A DNA stretch of 56,687 nt from Azospirillum sp. 47_25 (GCA_001917125.1 MNTU01000043.1:1-56687), one strand, 5' to 3'; numbered from the stretch's first letter, positions 15,855 through 25,960 are shown. Made by a program: numbers and translations. The notes: generated by a model not told the origin, from the letters alone.

Positions 15855-15970
15855 CAGTTCTCCTTGGTTGAATAACTTACTTTACCGTCTAAAGATTAAA
15901 ATTTCATAACTTGAAATGCGGTTTTTTATTTATACATCTTTTAACAGATTTACAGAGAGGGAGAAATTTG

Positions 15971-16705
15971 ATGACAGAACAGCTTGTGCAATCCGGCCGT
16001 CTGCAGGAAAAGTTTTGTGCGCAGATGCCGCTTATCGGCGACAAAGCTCCCGCCTTTGAGGCGGAGACAACGAAAGGAATGATCCGTTTTCCCGATGATT
16101 ATGCGGGGAAGTGGGTCATTTTGTTTTCGCATCCGGCTGATTTTACGCCGGTCTGTACGTCCGAATTGTTTACGTTTGCCAAGATGACGGAGGAATTCAG
16201 GGAGATGGATGCGGAACTGGTCGGATTATCGGTTGACAGTGTCAGTTCTCATTTGGCCTGGCTGAAGTCGATTGAAGAAGAAATCCGCTTTCACGGCGAA
16301 CAAAATGTGAAGATTGATTATCCGGTGATTGCCGATGTGAAAATGGCGGTGGCCCGCAAGTACGGGATGATTCATCCGTCGGTCAGCGATACAAAAGCGG
16401 TTCGCGCCGTGTTTTTGATTGATCCGGAGGCGAAAATTCGGGCAATTTTATATTATCCGCTGTCAACCGGGCGTAATTTTCAGGAGATTAAGCGTTTGCT
16501 GGCGGCTTTGCAGGTGACGGACAAATATCAGGTTTCGACGCCGGCCGACTGGCTGCCGGGCGAAGATGTGGTGGTTTCGGCACCGACGACGCTGAGCGAG
16601 GTTATGAGCGAGAAAAACAAGCAAGACGGGTGTGACTGCGGCACCTGGTATTTCTGTACCAAGAAAATTTCCGAGCCGGAGAATAAAACTTACGGTCTCC
16701 ATTAA
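15971..16705 (+). CDS. peroxiredoxin (Prx6/1-Cys-like)
   Basis: A 244-residue thioredoxin-fold peroxidase. The peroxidatic cysteine is Cys62 in D-F-T-P-V-C-T-S-E. The long C-terminal extension with D-W-L-P-G-E-D-V-V-V is typical of the Prx6 branch, which reduces H2O2 and organic hydroperoxides in the cytoplasm. An unusual tail has three cysteines in D-G-C-D-C-G-T-W-Y-F-C, which could resolve the sulfenic acid or bind metal. The start at 15971 is set by the GAGAGGGAG site; an upstream in-frame ATG at 15911 lacks one. Confidence 0.9.
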   Translation: MTEQLVQSGRLQEKFCAQMPLIGDKAPAFEAETTKGMIRFPDDYAGKWVILFSHPADFTPVCTSELFTFAKMTEEFREMDAELVGLSVDSVSSHLAWLKSIEEEIRFHGEQNVKIDYPVIADVKMAVARKYGMIHPSVSDTKAVRAVFLIDPEAKIRAILYYPLSTGRNFQEIKRLLAALQVTDKYQVSTPADWLPGEDVVVSAPTTLSEVMSEKNKQDGCDCGTWYFCTKKISEPENKTYGLH

Positions 16706-16728
16706 AAAAATGATGCCAAACCGGTGTG

Positions 16729-17979
16729 CTATCTGACCGCGGCGAGTTCGTTCCAACGGGTGGTATAGCAGGGCGAGCAAAAGTCGTGTCTGACAAAGGA
16801 AATCTGTTTGGGCGGCTGGAGGCCGAAATAAACGGTGCGTTTGCCCATGCGGTTGTTCAGTTCGTCAAAAACCTGCATCAGCCGGCGTTCTTTAAGGTTG
16901 GCCTGCGGCGTTTGGAAAAAATCAGTCTGCGGGTCATCTTCCGCGCGGATGTCGGTTAAAATGATGCCGGCGCGTTTGTAGCGGAAAGCGGGACGATAGA
17001 TTTGTTTCAGCCCTTTGTCCATAGCCTGAAGAAATCGGGCCGTGTTATTGGATGGTTCCGGCAGGCATATCAGTTGCGAATTGCTGTATTGAGGCCGGTC
17101 GTTACGAAAACGGTTGGTGCAGATGAAGGTTATAATGCCGCCGGCCAACGCCTGTTGACCGCGCAAACGGCGGGCGGCCGAATCGACGAATTCGGCGATG
17201 GCGGTACGGATTTGCTCATAGTTGTTCAGTTCGCTTTCAAAGCTGCGGGAACAGAGGATGCTTTTTTGATGTTCCGCCTCTTCCATTTCAACGCAGGAGA
17301 TGCCGTTAAGCTCCCGAACGGTGCGTTCCAGCGTGATGCCGAATTTGGCACGGAGCATTTTCAGCGGCGCTTTAACCAGGTCGGCAGCGGTGAAAATTCC
17401 CATAAAATTCAGTTTCTTGTTCAGGTGGCGGCCAATTCCCCAGACGTCTTTAATATCCAGCTGTTGCAGCCGGGGAAGAATGTCGGCGGGGGTTGTCAGG
17501 GCGAAAATTTTGCCGACGCTTTGTTTTTTGGCAAGGTCTCCGGCCAGTTTGCAGAGTGTTTTGCTGGGGGCAATGCCGACGGAAACGGAAATGCCGATTT
17601 GTTTGAGCACGGCCTGGCGAATCATTAAGGCTACGCGGATATAATCTTCGCGGTCATCAATACGGACGAAAGCTTCGTCGATCGAATAGATTTCCATTTC
17701 GGGGAAATAGCTGCGAATCAGATTCATAACCCGGGCAGAGATGCTGCTGTAGAGCTCATGATTGCAGGACAGCCAGGTGCCGTTGTGCTTTTCCAGAAAC
17801 GATTTGACCTTAAAAAACGGAACTCCCATCGGGATGCCAAGGGCTTTGGCTTCATAAGAGCGGGCGATGACGCAGCCGTCGTTGCTGGAGAGAACGACAA
17901 CCGGGCGATTTTTCAGGCCGGGACGGAAGATGCGCTCGCAGGAGACGAAAAAGTTGTCGCAGTCAATCAGCATAAACAT
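16729..17979 (-). CDS. umuC: Y-family DNA polymerase V catalytic subunit UmuC
   Basis: A 416-residue translesion polymerase. The N-terminal palm motif is M-L-I-D-C-D-N-F-F-V-S-C-E, with the catalytic S-I-D-E-A near residue 100, helix-hairpin-helix (D-V-W-G-I-G) near 180 and the C-terminal little-finger region. With UmuD'2 it forms Pol V, which copies past damaged bases during the SOS response. The ATG at 17979 overlaps the TGA of umuD by one base (TGATG), so translation is coupled. Extending to an upstream TTG or ATG would put the start inside umuD, which is unlikely. Confidence 0.92.
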   Translation of the reverse strand: MFMLIDCDNFFVSCERIFRPGLKNRPVVVLSSNDGCVIARSYEAKALGIPMGVPFFKVKSFLEKHNGTWLSCNHELYSSISARVMNLIRSYFPEMEIYSIDEAFVRIDDREDYIRVALMIRQAVLKQIGISVSVGIAPSKTLCKLAGDLAKKQSVGKIFALTTPADILPRLQQLDIKDVWGIGRHLNKKLNFMGIFTAADLVKAPLKMLRAKFGITLERTVRELNGISCVEMEEAEHQKSILCSRSFESELNNYEQIRTAIAEFVDSAARRLRGQQALAGGIITFICTNRFRNDRPQYSNSQLICLPEPSNNTARFLQAMDKGLKQIYRPAFRYKRAGIILTDIRAEDDPQTDFFQTPQANLKERRLMQVFDELNNRMGKRTVYFGLQPPKQISFVRHDFCSPCYTTRWNELAAVR

Positions 17980-18332
17980 CAGAGCAGTTTCCTGATGACG
18001 GAGGTAACGACACCCCAAACAGCAAAGCTGTCATCTTCCCGCAGCGGGCAGGGCGGCGATTGCGGGTTGTCGGTGCCGAGCAGGGGATGTTTCCCTTTGA
18101 ACAGCAGGCGCCGGGCCAGCAGTTCACCGTTGAGTTCGGCAATAATCAGGCAGCCGGGAGCCGCATTGCGGGAACGGTCAACCACCAGGATATCGCCGTT
18201 GCAAATGCCGGCGCCGCTGAGCGCATTGCCTTCCATGCGCAGAAAATAAGTTGACAGCGGGTGCGGCTGCAGATAACGGTTCAAGTCAAGATCGTGTTCC
18301 TGAAAATAAGTTACGGCAGAAGCAAAAGGCAT
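17979..18332 (-). CDS. umuD: UmuD'-like protein lacking the self-cleavage arm and catalytic dyad
   Basis: At 117 residues it is shorter than the roughly 140 of classical UmuD. Its N-terminus (M-P-F-A-S-A-V-T-Y-F) aligns with the residues just after the Cys24-Gly25 cleavage site of E. coli UmuD, so the gene encodes a pre-processed UmuD' form. No in-frame ATG, GTG or TTG exists between the upstream in-frame TAA and this ATG. The active-site Ser60 region G-D-S-M reads G-N-A-L (Ala37), and the Lys97 region V-K-K-L reads A-R-R-L (Arg74/75), so the Ser/Lys dyad is missing. The fold core G-I-x-N-G-D-I-L-V-V-D is intact. It is coupled to umuC and preceded by a LexA box. It should therefore be active without RecA-driven cleavage. 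Confidence 0.88.
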   Translation of the reverse strand: MPFASAVTYFQEHDLDLNRYLQPHPLSTYFLRMEGNALSGAGICNGDILVVDRSRNAAPGCLIIAELNGELLARRLLFKGKHPLLGTDNPQSPPCPLREDDSFAVWGVVTSVIRKLL

Positions 18333-18349
18333 GGGAAGACTCGTTAAAT

Positions 18350-18364
18350 GTTCTTGTTTTGTTC
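18350..18364 (-). promoter_or_regulatory. LexA (SOS) box GTTC-N7-GTTC
   Basis: An exact direct repeat GTTC-N7-GTTC, the alphaproteobacterial LexA operator, lies 18 bp before the umuD ATG. On the minus strand it follows a plausible promoter (TTGCAA-N16-TATTAT), so LexA would block transcription start. Confidence 0.8.
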
Positions 18365-18400
18365 TTATAATAATTTATCGGAAACGGATTGCAATAAAAA
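18365..18400 (-). promoter_or_regulatory. putative umuDC promoter
   Basis: On the minus strand, TTGCAA is followed after 16 nt by TATTAT, directly upstream of the LexA box. Confidence 0.45.
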
Positions 18401-18465
18401 TTTGTTCGCAAAACATAAAATATGTTTTATATTGTGAAAAACAGTTTAATCAGAGGAGGTTGGAG

Positions 18466-19446
18466 ATGGAAAAAATTATTCCGGCTAAATTAGCCGCCGG
18501 TGATGAAATCAGAGTGATTGCTCCGGCAAGGGGAATTAAAATCATTGGTCAGGATGCACGCAAAATTGCGCAGGAGAGATTTGAGGCCTGGGGGCTGAAA
18601 GTGACTTTCGGGCGCCATACGACCGATGACAACTGGGATATGCTCGGTTCGTCTTCCGTCAGTGACCGGGTGGAAGACATTCATGAAGCTTTTGCCGACA
18701 AAAATGTCAAAGCAATCTTTACGATTATCGGCGGAGCCAACTCCAATCAGCTGCTGCCGTATTTGGATTATGAGCTGATTAAAGCCAATCCGAAAGTTTT
18801 CTGCGGTTTTTCAGACATTACCGCTTTGCTGAATGCGATTTATGCGCAAACAGGACTGGTTACGTTCTCCGGGCCGCATTTCAGTTCGGTCGGCATGCTG
18901 AAGGGGGCAGACTATACGTTGGAAAATCTGAAGATTATGTTGATGGGCGAACGGGTCAACCGTTTGCAGCCGTCGGCAGAATGGAGCGACGATCCGTGGT
19001 TCTTGGATCAGGAAAACCGCCATTTTATCAAAAACGAAGGATATTGGCAGCTGCAGGGCGGCGAAGCTGAAGGCACTCTGATCGGCGGCAATCTCGGAAC
19101 ATTTGATTTGCTGTTGGGGACCCGATATCGTCCGGCATTTGTGAAAAATACGATTTTGTTTGTTGAGGATACCGAAGGGTCGGACATTCTGGCCTTTGAG
19201 CGCAATTTGCAGGCGTTGATTTATCAGCCGGATTTTGCCAATGTCAGCGGTATTCTTATCGGACGTTTTCAAAAAGGTTCAAAAGTCAGCCGCGAACAGC
19301 TGGAATATATTGTTTCCACCAAGCGGGAGCTGAAGAATTTGCCGATTTGGGCGAATTTGGATTTTGGGCACAGTACGCCGCTGTTGACGATACCCGTCGG
19401 CGGGACAGGTAAGATTGCGGACAATGGACTGTTAATACAGATTTAG
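18466..19446 (+). CDS. S66-family serine carboxypeptidase (LdcA/MccF-like)
   Basis: A 326-residue S66 peptidase. The nucleophile is Ser116 in G-F-S-D-I-T; the later E-D-T-E-G (Glu) and G-H-S-T-P-L (His) complete the triad. The family includes LD-carboxypeptidases that trim murein tetrapeptides in the cytoplasm and MccF enzymes that cleave microcin-C-type nucleotides. The G-G-N-L and E-D-T-E-G context is closer to MccF-like members, but no microcin genes are nearby. The start at 18466 follows GGAGG; a longer frame from 18331 would run through the umuD control region and is rejected. Confidence 0.85.
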   Translation: MEKIIPAKLAAGDEIRVIAPARGIKIIGQDARKIAQERFEAWGLKVTFGRHTTDDNWDMLGSSSVSDRVEDIHEAFADKNVKAIFTIIGGANSNQLLPYLDYELIKANPKVFCGFSDITALLNAIYAQTGLVTFSGPHFSSVGMLKGADYTLENLKIMLMGERVNRLQPSAEWSDDPWFLDQENRHFIKNEGYWQLQGGEAEGTLIGGNLGTFDLLLGTRYRPAFVKNTILFVEDTEGSDILAFERNLQALIYQPDFANVSGILIGRFQKGSKVSREQLEYIVSTKRELKNLPIWANLDFGHSTPLLTIPVGGTGKIADNGLLIQI

Positions 19447-19466
19447 CAGAATAATGTCTGTTTTAT

Positions 19467-19506
19467 AAAAAATCCCCGGGGCGAGAGTCCGGGGGATTTT
19501 TTTTGT
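19467..19506 (+). terminator. terminator after the S66 peptidase gene
   Basis: A stem AATCCCC(C)GG with one bulge, followed by eight T. Confidence 0.85.
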
Positions 19507-19507
19507 T

Positions 19508-19696
19508 TCAGCAGGCATAAGTTTTATGCCACGGGCGGAAACGCCATGACCAGCATCCGTAGAAAAAGGCGGAAATAATGCCGGGAATGATAAATATCCA
19601 TCGCCAGGCGGAAGAGACCTCCGTCAGCATAAAATGGACGAAGAGCAAGCTGCAGACTGCCGTGACAAGGCAGAAAATAAACATAGCCGTTTTCAT
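19508..19696 (-). CDS. small membrane protein, two spans
   Basis: A 62-residue hydrophobic protein with two predicted helices (near 4-24 and 31-50) and a Trp/Arg-rich end. No family is recognised. It is close to a terminator and followed by no other gene. It could be a true small membrane protein; coding support is only length and composition. Confidence 0.5.
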   Translation of the reverse strand: MKTAMFIFCLVTAVCSLLFVHFMLTEVSSAWRWIFIIPGIISAFFYGCWSWRFRPWHKTYAC

Positions 19697-19802
19697 CTTT
19701 TCTGAATTTTTGAATTAAACATAATATATCTATATCGCTAATATTTTACCCAAGAGCTTAATGTAAATATTCTTCGCCGTCAATCAGAGTTTGTGAGGCG
19801 AT

Positions 19803-20141
19803 TTAATTGAAATTTTGATAAACGTTAAAAAATTGGTGCCGGTCGGCTTCGGTTTGCGAATAGATAAATTTTTCGTCGCTGTTGCGGGCCAGCAAGTCGC
19901 GATACAGGGCTTCGTTGTCGGGAGCAACGCCGTGTTCGGCAATATAGTCAAGGTCTTGCAGGTAATCGTCGTAGGCCTGCTGGTAAAGCGGTTTATGGAG
20001 TTTGTCATAAACTTTTTGCAGAATCTCGGCATCTTTGATTCCGGCATCTTTATATTGCTGTTCAATATTTTTATCCGGATTTTGAGCTGCAGCCGGGAAG
20101 GCGGAGAAAAATGTCAGCAGTAAAATTAAAATACTTTTCAT
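19803..20141 (-). CDS. small exported protein of unknown function
   Basis: A 112-residue protein with a signal peptide (residues 1-19, ending A-A-A-Q). The mature part is Tyr/Asp/Gln-rich and probably all-helical, with repeated Y-x-D-x-L and Y-x-Q-A-Y elements. It has no known domain. It is divergent from another exported protein gene at 20239. Confidence 0.7.
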   Translation of the reverse strand: MKSILILLLTFFSAFPAAAQNPDKNIEQQYKDAGIKDAEILQKVYDKLHKPLYQQAYDDYLQDLDYIAEHGVAPDNEALYRDLLARNSDEKFIYSQTEADRHQFFNVYQNFN

Positions 20142-20238
20142 GATCCCTTCCTTTCATGCGGCAGTATAGTAAATAAATTTTAAGAAAGAGATAATAAACT
20201 GAAAAGCAGTTGTTTTCAATCTCCGGAAGGGGAAACTG

Positions 20239-20985
20239 ATGAAAAGATGGTTGCTGCCGGCGGCAGCGTTTTGTTGGGTATGCGGCGGCGGTTGTGCCGG
20301 AGCCTGGAGTTACGGCGAATTTATTTCCTGCGATGCAATTAATCCGATGCCGAAAATTACCTTTAAATCTTCCTACGGCAAGTTGGTGCATGACCTGTCA
20401 CAGCCTTTGTCCACGGTTAACCAGAATGCCCATGCGCAGAAAGAGCCCGGCTGGCTGACGGTCGGTTATGCCACGCGAAGCCTGTCTTCGTCAATTTGGG
20501 TTAAGGCGAAAGTCAAAAAGATTGACGATTATACGACCTGTGTTTTGCCGGATGAGGTTGAAGTGTTTCTGGGATATCAGAAGCCGATGATTTATGTGGC
20601 GAAAGAATATAAAGACGATTTGTGCAAATTTTCGGTCGTTATCAGGCATGAGCAGGTTCATCAGCGGATTAACAAGCTGGCACTGGACTATTTTCTGCCG
20701 CTGGCGGATAAGGCGCTGCGGAATGCGATTGCCGACGTTAAGGGAATTAAGGTTCCTTCGCCGGAGCAGTCACAGCAAGGTGTGGAAATGCTTTATAAAT
20801 ATTATCAGTTCCGTTTGCAGCCGATTTTGGACGAGATGATCAGAGCCGTTGATGCCGAGCAGGCTAAACTGGACACCCTGACCAGCTATAAAATGCAATG
20901 GGACATGTGCGAAAAGTTTAAGGAACGGCAGGAGCGGGATAAATATCTTAAAGAAATGGAAGAAAAGCTGAAAGCAGAGCTTTAA
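20239..20985 (+). CDS. exported protein with HExxH motif, putative metallopeptidase
   Basis: A 248-residue protein with a signal peptide (residues 1-22) and the zinc-protease signature H137-E-Q-V-H141, preceded by a hydrophobic strand (F-S-V-V-I-R) as in secreted Zn peptidases. The C-terminal 70 residues are charged and helical and form a probable coiled coil. No third ligand can be fixed by eye. I cannot name a family; it resembles secreted HExxH proteins of the DUF922 kind. The ATG follows GGAAGGGG. It is monocistronic, with a strong terminator. Confidence 0.7.
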   Translation: MKRWLLPAAAFCWVCGGGCAGAWSYGEFISCDAINPMPKITFKSSYGKLVHDLSQPLSTVNQNAHAQKEPGWLTVGYATRSLSSSIWVKAKVKKIDDYTTCVLPDEVEVFLGYQKPMIYVAKEYKDDLCKFSVVIRHEQVHQRINKLALDYFLPLADKALRNAIADVKGIKVPSPEQSQQGVEMLYKYYQFRLQPILDEMIRAVDAEQAKLDTLTSYKMQWDMCEKFKERQERDKYLKEMEEKLKAEL

Positions 20986-20993
20986 TCGTTTAT

Positions 20994-21027
20994 AAAAAAA
21001 TCCCCGGTTTCCCGGGGATTTTTTTTA
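20994..21027. terminator. bidirectional terminator
   Basis: A stem AATCCCCGG / CCGGGGATT with A-run and T-run flanks, shared by the HExxH gene and the RND operon. Confidence 0.9.
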
Positions 21028-21030
21028 CGG

Positions 21031-24000
21031 CTATTTGTCCTTCCGCCAGTTGTAAGTTGCTTCACGCATGGTTTGGAACAAAATGTAAAGCAGCGGGATG
21101 ACAATCAGGCCGACAGCGGTACCGACCAGCATACCGTAGAATACCGGTACGCCGATGGCAATACGGCTGGCCGCACCGGCACCGGTGGCGACAATCATCG
21201 GGAGCACGCCGAGAATGAAAGTGAACGCTGTCATCAGAACGGCACGGAACCGTTCTTTGGTGCCGACAATTGCCGCTTTGACAATTGATGAGCCTCGTTC
21301 ACGTTCTTCTTTGGAGAACTCGACAATCAGAATGGCGTTTTTACTGGCCAGACCGACGAGCAAAATCAGACCCAGCTGGGCGTAGATGCTCAGAGAGAGG
21401 CCGGTAATGAACAATCCGGTCAGGGCGCCGAGCATGGCCACGGTTACCGAGGTCAATACCGGCAGCGGCGTTGACCAGCTTTCATACTGGGCAACCAGGA
21501 ACAGGTAACCGAACGTAATTGCCAGAGCGATGATGTAGCCGATCTGTCCCTGAGTCTGTTTTTCCTGGTAGCTCATGCCGGACCATTCGTAACTGAAGCC
21601 TTTCGGCAGTTTCATGTTTTCAACGGCAGCCATGGCCTGACCGGTACTGACGGCCGGTGACTGGAAAGCATTAATGGAAGCGGACGGATATTGGTTGTAG
21701 CGGTCAACCGAGCGCGGCCCCAATATCTTTTTCAGGTTAATTACGCTTCCCAGCGGAACCATTTGGCCGTCTTTGTTTTGGACATACAAATCCTTAATCG
21801 ATTCAATGTCTTTGCGGAACGGCCAGTCAGACTGGACATACACCTTGTTAACCTGAGTTCCGAAGTTTACGTCGTTGATGTAGCTGGAGCCCAGATAGTT
21901 TTGCAGCAGGGTGTAAATGTTGCCGATGGGGACACCCATGCTTTCCGCTTTCTTTTTATCGATGGTGATATAAATCTGCGGCGTTTTAGAGGTGTAGGTG
22001 GTGAATGCATACTGGACTTCCGGCATGGTGTTCATCTTTTGGAGAACGCCCTGCAGGGCTGCGTCAAGCACCGAGGCGTCGGTGCTGTCGAGCGATTGCA
22101 GACGATAGTCCATACCGCCGCTGGAACCCAGACCCGGAATGGCCGGCAGCTCGAAGAAGTTAATGTCGGCGCTGGGAATTCCGGAGAGTTTGGCTTTAAT
22201 CCGGTTCATGATGGCGGTGGAATGCAAGTTCGGATCGGTTCGTTTATCCCACGGTTCTAGAACGATGACCGAGAAACCGACGTTTTCACCGCCGCCGCCC
22301 AGAATGGAGTGGCCGACAATGCTCATGACGTTGGCAACGCCCGGTTCGTTTTTGATTTCGGGATAAATCTGCGCAACCAGTTTGCGGGTACGCTCCATGG
22401 AAGCGCCTTCCGGCAGCTGGATGTTGGCAAAGATGGCACCCTGATCTTCATTGGGGATAAATGATGTCTGGCTTATTTTCAGGAAGAACATATTGGCCAG
22501 AATCAACATGCCGAGCAGCAGGGCAACGACGCTGACTTTGCGGCCGACGATACCGACAATGCCGGCATAGCGGTCACGGGATTTGTTTAAAACCTGGTTG
22601 AACCAGAACAACGGACCGGTTTGATACGGTTTTAACGGTTTCAGCATGGTCGCGCACAGCGCCGGAGACAGGGTCAGAGCGTTGACGGACGAGAAGAAGA
22701 CCGCCGTTGAAATGGCAATTGCAAACTGCTGGTAAATACGTCCGGTAATACCGCCGAGGAAACCGACCGGAACGAAAATGGCCAACAGCACCAGCGTGGT
22801 TGCGATAACGGCGCTGGAAACCTGTTCCATTGCTTTAATGGTGGCTTCTTTCGGCGAGAGGTTCTCGGTTTCCATCAGATAAAGCACGCGTTCGACCACT
22901 ACAATCGCATCGTCCACCACCAGACCGATGGCCAGTACCAAGCCGAACAGGGTCAGCATGTTAATACTGTAACCCAGTGCCAGCATAACGGCAAAGGTGG
23001 CAAACAGCGAAACCGGAATGGTCAGCGAGGGAACCAGCGTTGCCCGCCAGTCCTGCAAAAAGAGGTAGCAGACGCCGATAACCAGAATAAAGGTCAAAAT
23101 CAGCGTATAAACCACTTCGTCAATTGAGGCGCTGATGTATTTGGTTGCATCATAGGTGACGTCAATTTGGAAATCTTCCGGATAGTACTGCGACAACCGC
23201 TGCAGTTCGGCTTTCAATGCGGTCATGGTTTCCAGGGCATTGGCGCCGGAAAGCAGGTTTACCGCGATGGCGACTGACGGGCTGCCGTCCAAGGTGGATT
23301 CAACGTCATAATTTTCAACGCCGACTTCAACTCGGGCAACGTCTTTAAGGTAAACGATACCGCCTTCTTCCGCCGTACGGACGATAATATTCTGGAAGTC
23401 TTCGACCTCGTTGATACGTCCCTGAGTTTGCAGGGTGTAAGTCATCTGCTGGGTGCCGTCGCCGGGCATGGAGCCGACGGAACCGAGGGACGGTTGGTAG
23501 TTTTGTCCTTCAATGGCGGAGATGACGCTTGACGCCGGCAGGTTTAAAGCTGTGAGTTTATCGGTGTTAAGCCAAACGCGCATGCTCAGCGGTGAGGCGT
23601 GTACCTGAACTTCACCGACGCCGTTGACGCGGCTCAGGTTGTCCTTAATGTTGTTTTGGACGTAGTTGCTGAGGAACATTCTGTCATGCGTTTTGTTCGG
23701 CGAATAGGCGGTGAGAAAGCCCAGCGTGTCGGAGGAACGGCGTTTAACGGTCAAACCCTGGCGCTGAACGGATTCCGGCAGTTTGGAAAGAGCCTGCTGA
23801 ATGCGGTTTTGCACTTTAACCTGTGCCATATCCGGGTCAGTGCCGATGGCAAAGGTGATGCTGAGCGAATAAGAACCGGAGTTTTCGGAGGTCGAATCCA
23901 TGTAAAGCATGTTTTCAACACCGTTGATTTCCTGTTCAAGCGGAATACCGACGGTTTTGGAAATAACCTCGGCACTGGCGCCGGGATAGGAGGCACTGAC

Positions 24001-24135
24001 CACAACCATCGGCGGCGTAATTTCAGGATAAAGCGATATCGGCAAAGAGAATACCGAGATAAGACCGGCCAGTGTCAGAACGATGGAAATTACCATCGCA
24101 AAACGCGGTCTTTCAATGAATACTCTGGAGAACAT
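21031..24135 (-). CDS. RND efflux permease (HAE1/AcrB type)
   Basis: At 1034 residues it is the usual length. It has twelve spans and two large periplasmic loops. The first helix is the classical [12 protein letters not shown], and the proton-relay pair Asp-Asp in [12 protein letters not shown] is in helix 4. The trimer pumps drugs, bile acids or dyes out of the periplasm using the proton gradient, through an adaptor and an outer-membrane channel. Its ATG is 2 nt after the stop of the adaptor gene. No TolC-type gene is present here, so the channel must be shared. Confidence 0.95.
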   Translation of the reverse strand: MFSRVFIERPRFAMVISIVLTLAGLISVFSLPISLYPEITPPMVVVSASYPGASAEVISKTVGIPLEQEINGVENMLYMDSTSENSGSYSLSITFAIGTDPDMAQVKVQNRIQQALSKLPESVQRQGLTVKRRSSDTLGFLTAYSPNKTHDRMFLSNYVQNNIKDNLSRVNGVGEVQVHASPLSMRVWLNTDKLTALNLPASSVISAIEGQNYQPSLGSVGSMPGDGTQQMTYTLQTQGRINEVEDFQNIIVRTAEEGGIVYLKDVARVEVGVENYDVESTLDGSPSVAIAVNLLSGANALETMTALKAELQRLSQYYPEDFQIDVTYDATKYISASIDEVVYTLILTFILVIGVCYLFLQDWRATLVPSLTIPVSLFATFAVMLALGYSINMLTLFGLVLAIGLVVDDAIVVVERVLYLMETENLSPKEATIKAMEQVSSAVIATTLVLLAIFVPVGFLGGITGRIYQQFAIAISTAVFFSSVNALTLSPALCATMLKPLKPYQTGPLFWFNQVLNKSRDRYAGIVGIVGRKVSVVALLLGMLILANMFFLKISQTSFIPNEDQGAIFANIQLPEGASMERTRKLVAQIYPEIKNEPGVANVMSIVGHSILGGGGENVGFSVIVLEPWDKRTDPNLHSTAIMNRIKAKLSGIPSADINFFELPAIPGLGSSGGMDYRLQSLDSTDASVLDAALQGVLQKMNTMPEVQYAFTTYTSKTPQIYITIDKKKAESMGVPIGNIYTLLQNYLGSSYINDVNFGTQVNKVYVQSDWPFRKDIESIKDLYVQNKDGQMVPLGSVINLKKILGPRSVDRYNQYPSASINAFQSPAVSTGQAMAAVENMKLPKGFSYEWSGMSYQEKQTQGQIGYIIALAITFGYLFLVAQYESWSTPLPVLTSVTVAMLGALTGLFITGLSLSIYAQLGLILLVGLASKNAILIVEFSKEERERGSSIVKAAIVGTKERFRAVLMTAFTFILGVLPMIVATGAGAASRIAIGVPVFYGMLVGTAVGLIVIPLLYILFQTMREATYNWRKDK

Positions 24136-24137
24136 TC

Positions 24138-25307
24138 TTATTTACCTTCCGTCGGAGTTACCAAATCGGCTTTTACTTTTTGTCCGGTGCGGACTTTCTG
24201 CAAGCCCTGGATAATGACTTTGTCGTCATCGTTCAAGCCGCTTTTGACAATCTGTTTGTCACCCATAACATCACCGAGGACAACCCGGCGCTGTTCGGCA
24301 ATGCTGTCTTTGTTGACAACCATAACGTAGTTGCCGTGTTCATCCTGAGCGACAGCCGCCTGAGGAATTAAAGTCGCAAGTTTGCTTTCTTTATCACCGA
24401 GGAGAACCTGAACATAGGCTCCGGGAATCAGCCAGTTTTCTTCGTTGCTGTATTCGGTGTAGATAGCAATTGTGGCAGTGGTGGTGTCAATTTCGTTGTT
24501 GGTGAAACGCGATTTCAGGTGGTTAACCAGCCGTTTGCCGTTGGGGAGGATGAGTTCGCTGGTTATCGGCGAATCTTTTCCCTGGGCGACCATTTTATTT
24601 TTTGCGCGCATGTCGAGAATGTCTTTATCGGTAACCGAGAAAGCAACCCGAATCGGGTCGGTCTGGACAATGCGGGCAAGCGTCTGGGTTGAAGCATTGA
24701 CGTAGTTTCCTTCGGTTACCAGAGCCTTACCGATATAGCCGGTGAACGGCGCTTTAATCTCGGTGTAACCCATATCGATTTTAGCCAGTTCCAGATTGGC
24801 TTCGGCCTGTTTTACCGCGGCCTTGGCCTGCAGAAAGTTGCTTTCGGAGGTGTCAAGCGTGGCTTTGGAAGCGTAGTTTTGGCTGCTTAAGGATTTCTGG
24901 CGTTTATAATCGCGTTCGGTTTTGACCAGGTTGGCTTTGGCACTGGCCAGTTCGGCTTCGCGCAGCTCCAATGTGGCCAGATAACGTTTTTGTTCAATAA
25001 CAAACAATATGTCGCCTTCTTTTACCAGCGAGCCTTCCTGAAACAGAACTTTTTCGACATATCCGGTAACCTGAGGGCGCAAATCGACGCTGTTAATTGC
25101 CTCAACATGGCCGATAAAATTCTTTTTGGGGGAAATGTCCTGTTTTTCAATTCCCTGAACCAAGACATAAGGGTCACCGCCGCTCATGCTCATCATCGGA
25201 ACCTGAGGGGACAATTTTCCTTTCAGATACCAACCGGCAGCACCGCAAAGCAGAAGAATGGCGGTCTGACGGATGATTGTACGTTTTTTTATTGTTACAA
25301 CCTGCAT
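24138..25307 (-). CDS. RND periplasmic adaptor (AcrA/MexA type)
   Basis: A 389-residue membrane fusion protein. It has an N-terminal membrane anchor (residues 10-28) and a lipoyl-type half motif ([11 protein letters not shown]) near 72. A helical hairpin of repeated E/A/L heptads covers about 100-165, followed by the second lipoyl half, [10 protein letters not shown] near 186, and beta-barrel domains. It bridges the permease to an outer-membrane channel. It starts one nucleotide after the TetR gene stop and precedes the permease, forming an autoregulated operon. Confidence 0.95.
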   Translation of the reverse strand: MQVVTIKKRTIIRQTAILLLCGAAGWYLKGKLSPQVPMMSMSGGDPYVLVQGIEKQDISPKKNFIGHVEAINSVDLRPQVTGYVEKVLFQEGSLVKEGDILFVIEQKRYLATLELREAELASAKANLVKTERDYKRQKSLSSQNYASKATLDTSESNFLQAKAAVKQAEANLELAKIDMGYTEIKAPFTGYIGKALVTEGNYVNASTQTLARIVQTDPIRVAFSVTDKDILDMRAKNKMVAQGKDSPITSELILPNGKRLVNHLKSRFTNNEIDTTTATIAIYTEYSNEENWLIPGAYVQVLLGDKESKLATLIPQAAVAQDEHGNYVMVVNKDSIAEQRRVVLGDVMGDKQIVKSGLNDDDKVIIQGLQKVRTGQKVKADLVTPTEGK

Positions 25308-25308
25308 G

Positions 25309-25938
25309 TTAGTTATCCTTTTTAGTCTTTAATGATTTGAATATGAGCTGAAAACTTTGTTCTGCCAGAGACGGAAAATCTCCGGTATAATTTTTGCTGA
25401 TGGCCTGATGAAGGATTCCGTCCCACAATGCATAAAGAATTTTTGTTGTGGTCTGAATGTCTGTCTCCGGGCTGATGTCGCCGTTTTCTTTGCTGTTGAT
25501 GAGCACTTTGGCAATCAGTTCCTGATGAAAATTGATAATCTGGTTTATCGGGCCGGAAATGTTGAGCGTGTTGAACAGGCCCTCCGACCATTCCATCTGG
25601 TACATGACGAAAAATAAAAATTTGCGGAACATCGGGGCGGTTTTGACAATTTGGGCCGCATACTTAAAGTAACGCAGCAAATCATCCAGCGTGTTAACCT
25701 CGGATATTTCATGGTTAATAGCCGTCTGATTGCGTTCAAAAGCCTCGATAATCAGCGCTTTGATGATATCGGGTTTGTTTCTGAAATGCCAATAAACGGC
25801 GCCTTTGGTCAGGTTAATTTTTTTGGCGATTTCATCAAAGGTTGTTCTGGAATAGCCTTTATCGCAAAACATATCGAGGGCAGCCATTAATATGGTTTCC
25901 CGGGTTTGCTGGGCTTCCTCTTTGGTTCGTCTGGCCAT
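25309..25938 (-). CDS. TetR/AcrR-family repressor
   Basis: A 209-residue regulator with an N-terminal helix-turn-helix at residues 10-58 (T-F-D-E-I-A-K-K-I-N-L-T-K-G-A-V-Y-W-H-F), close to AcrR/TtgR, followed by a helical ligand domain. It is the first gene of the efflux operon. The 26-bp palindrome directly upstream is its probable operator, so it likely represses itself and the pump until a substrate binds. Confidence 0.95.
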   Translation of the reverse strand: MARRTKEEAQQTRETILMAALDMFCDKGYSRTTFDEIAKKINLTKGAVYWHFRNKPDIIKALIIEAFERNQTAINHEISEVNTLDDLLRYFKYAAQIVKTAPMFRKFLFFVMYQMEWSEGLFNTLNISGPINQIINFHQELIAKVLINSKENGDISPETDIQTTTKILYALWDGILHQAISKNYTGDFPSLAEQSFQLIFKSLKTKKDN

Positions 25939-25960
25939 TGTTGTCTGAATTTCCTTTTAA

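Noticed and set aside
18466..19446. Microcin C immunity (MccF) locus
   Set aside because: No microcin precursor, MccB adenylyltransferase or export gene is nearby; a general S66 peptidase role is more likely.
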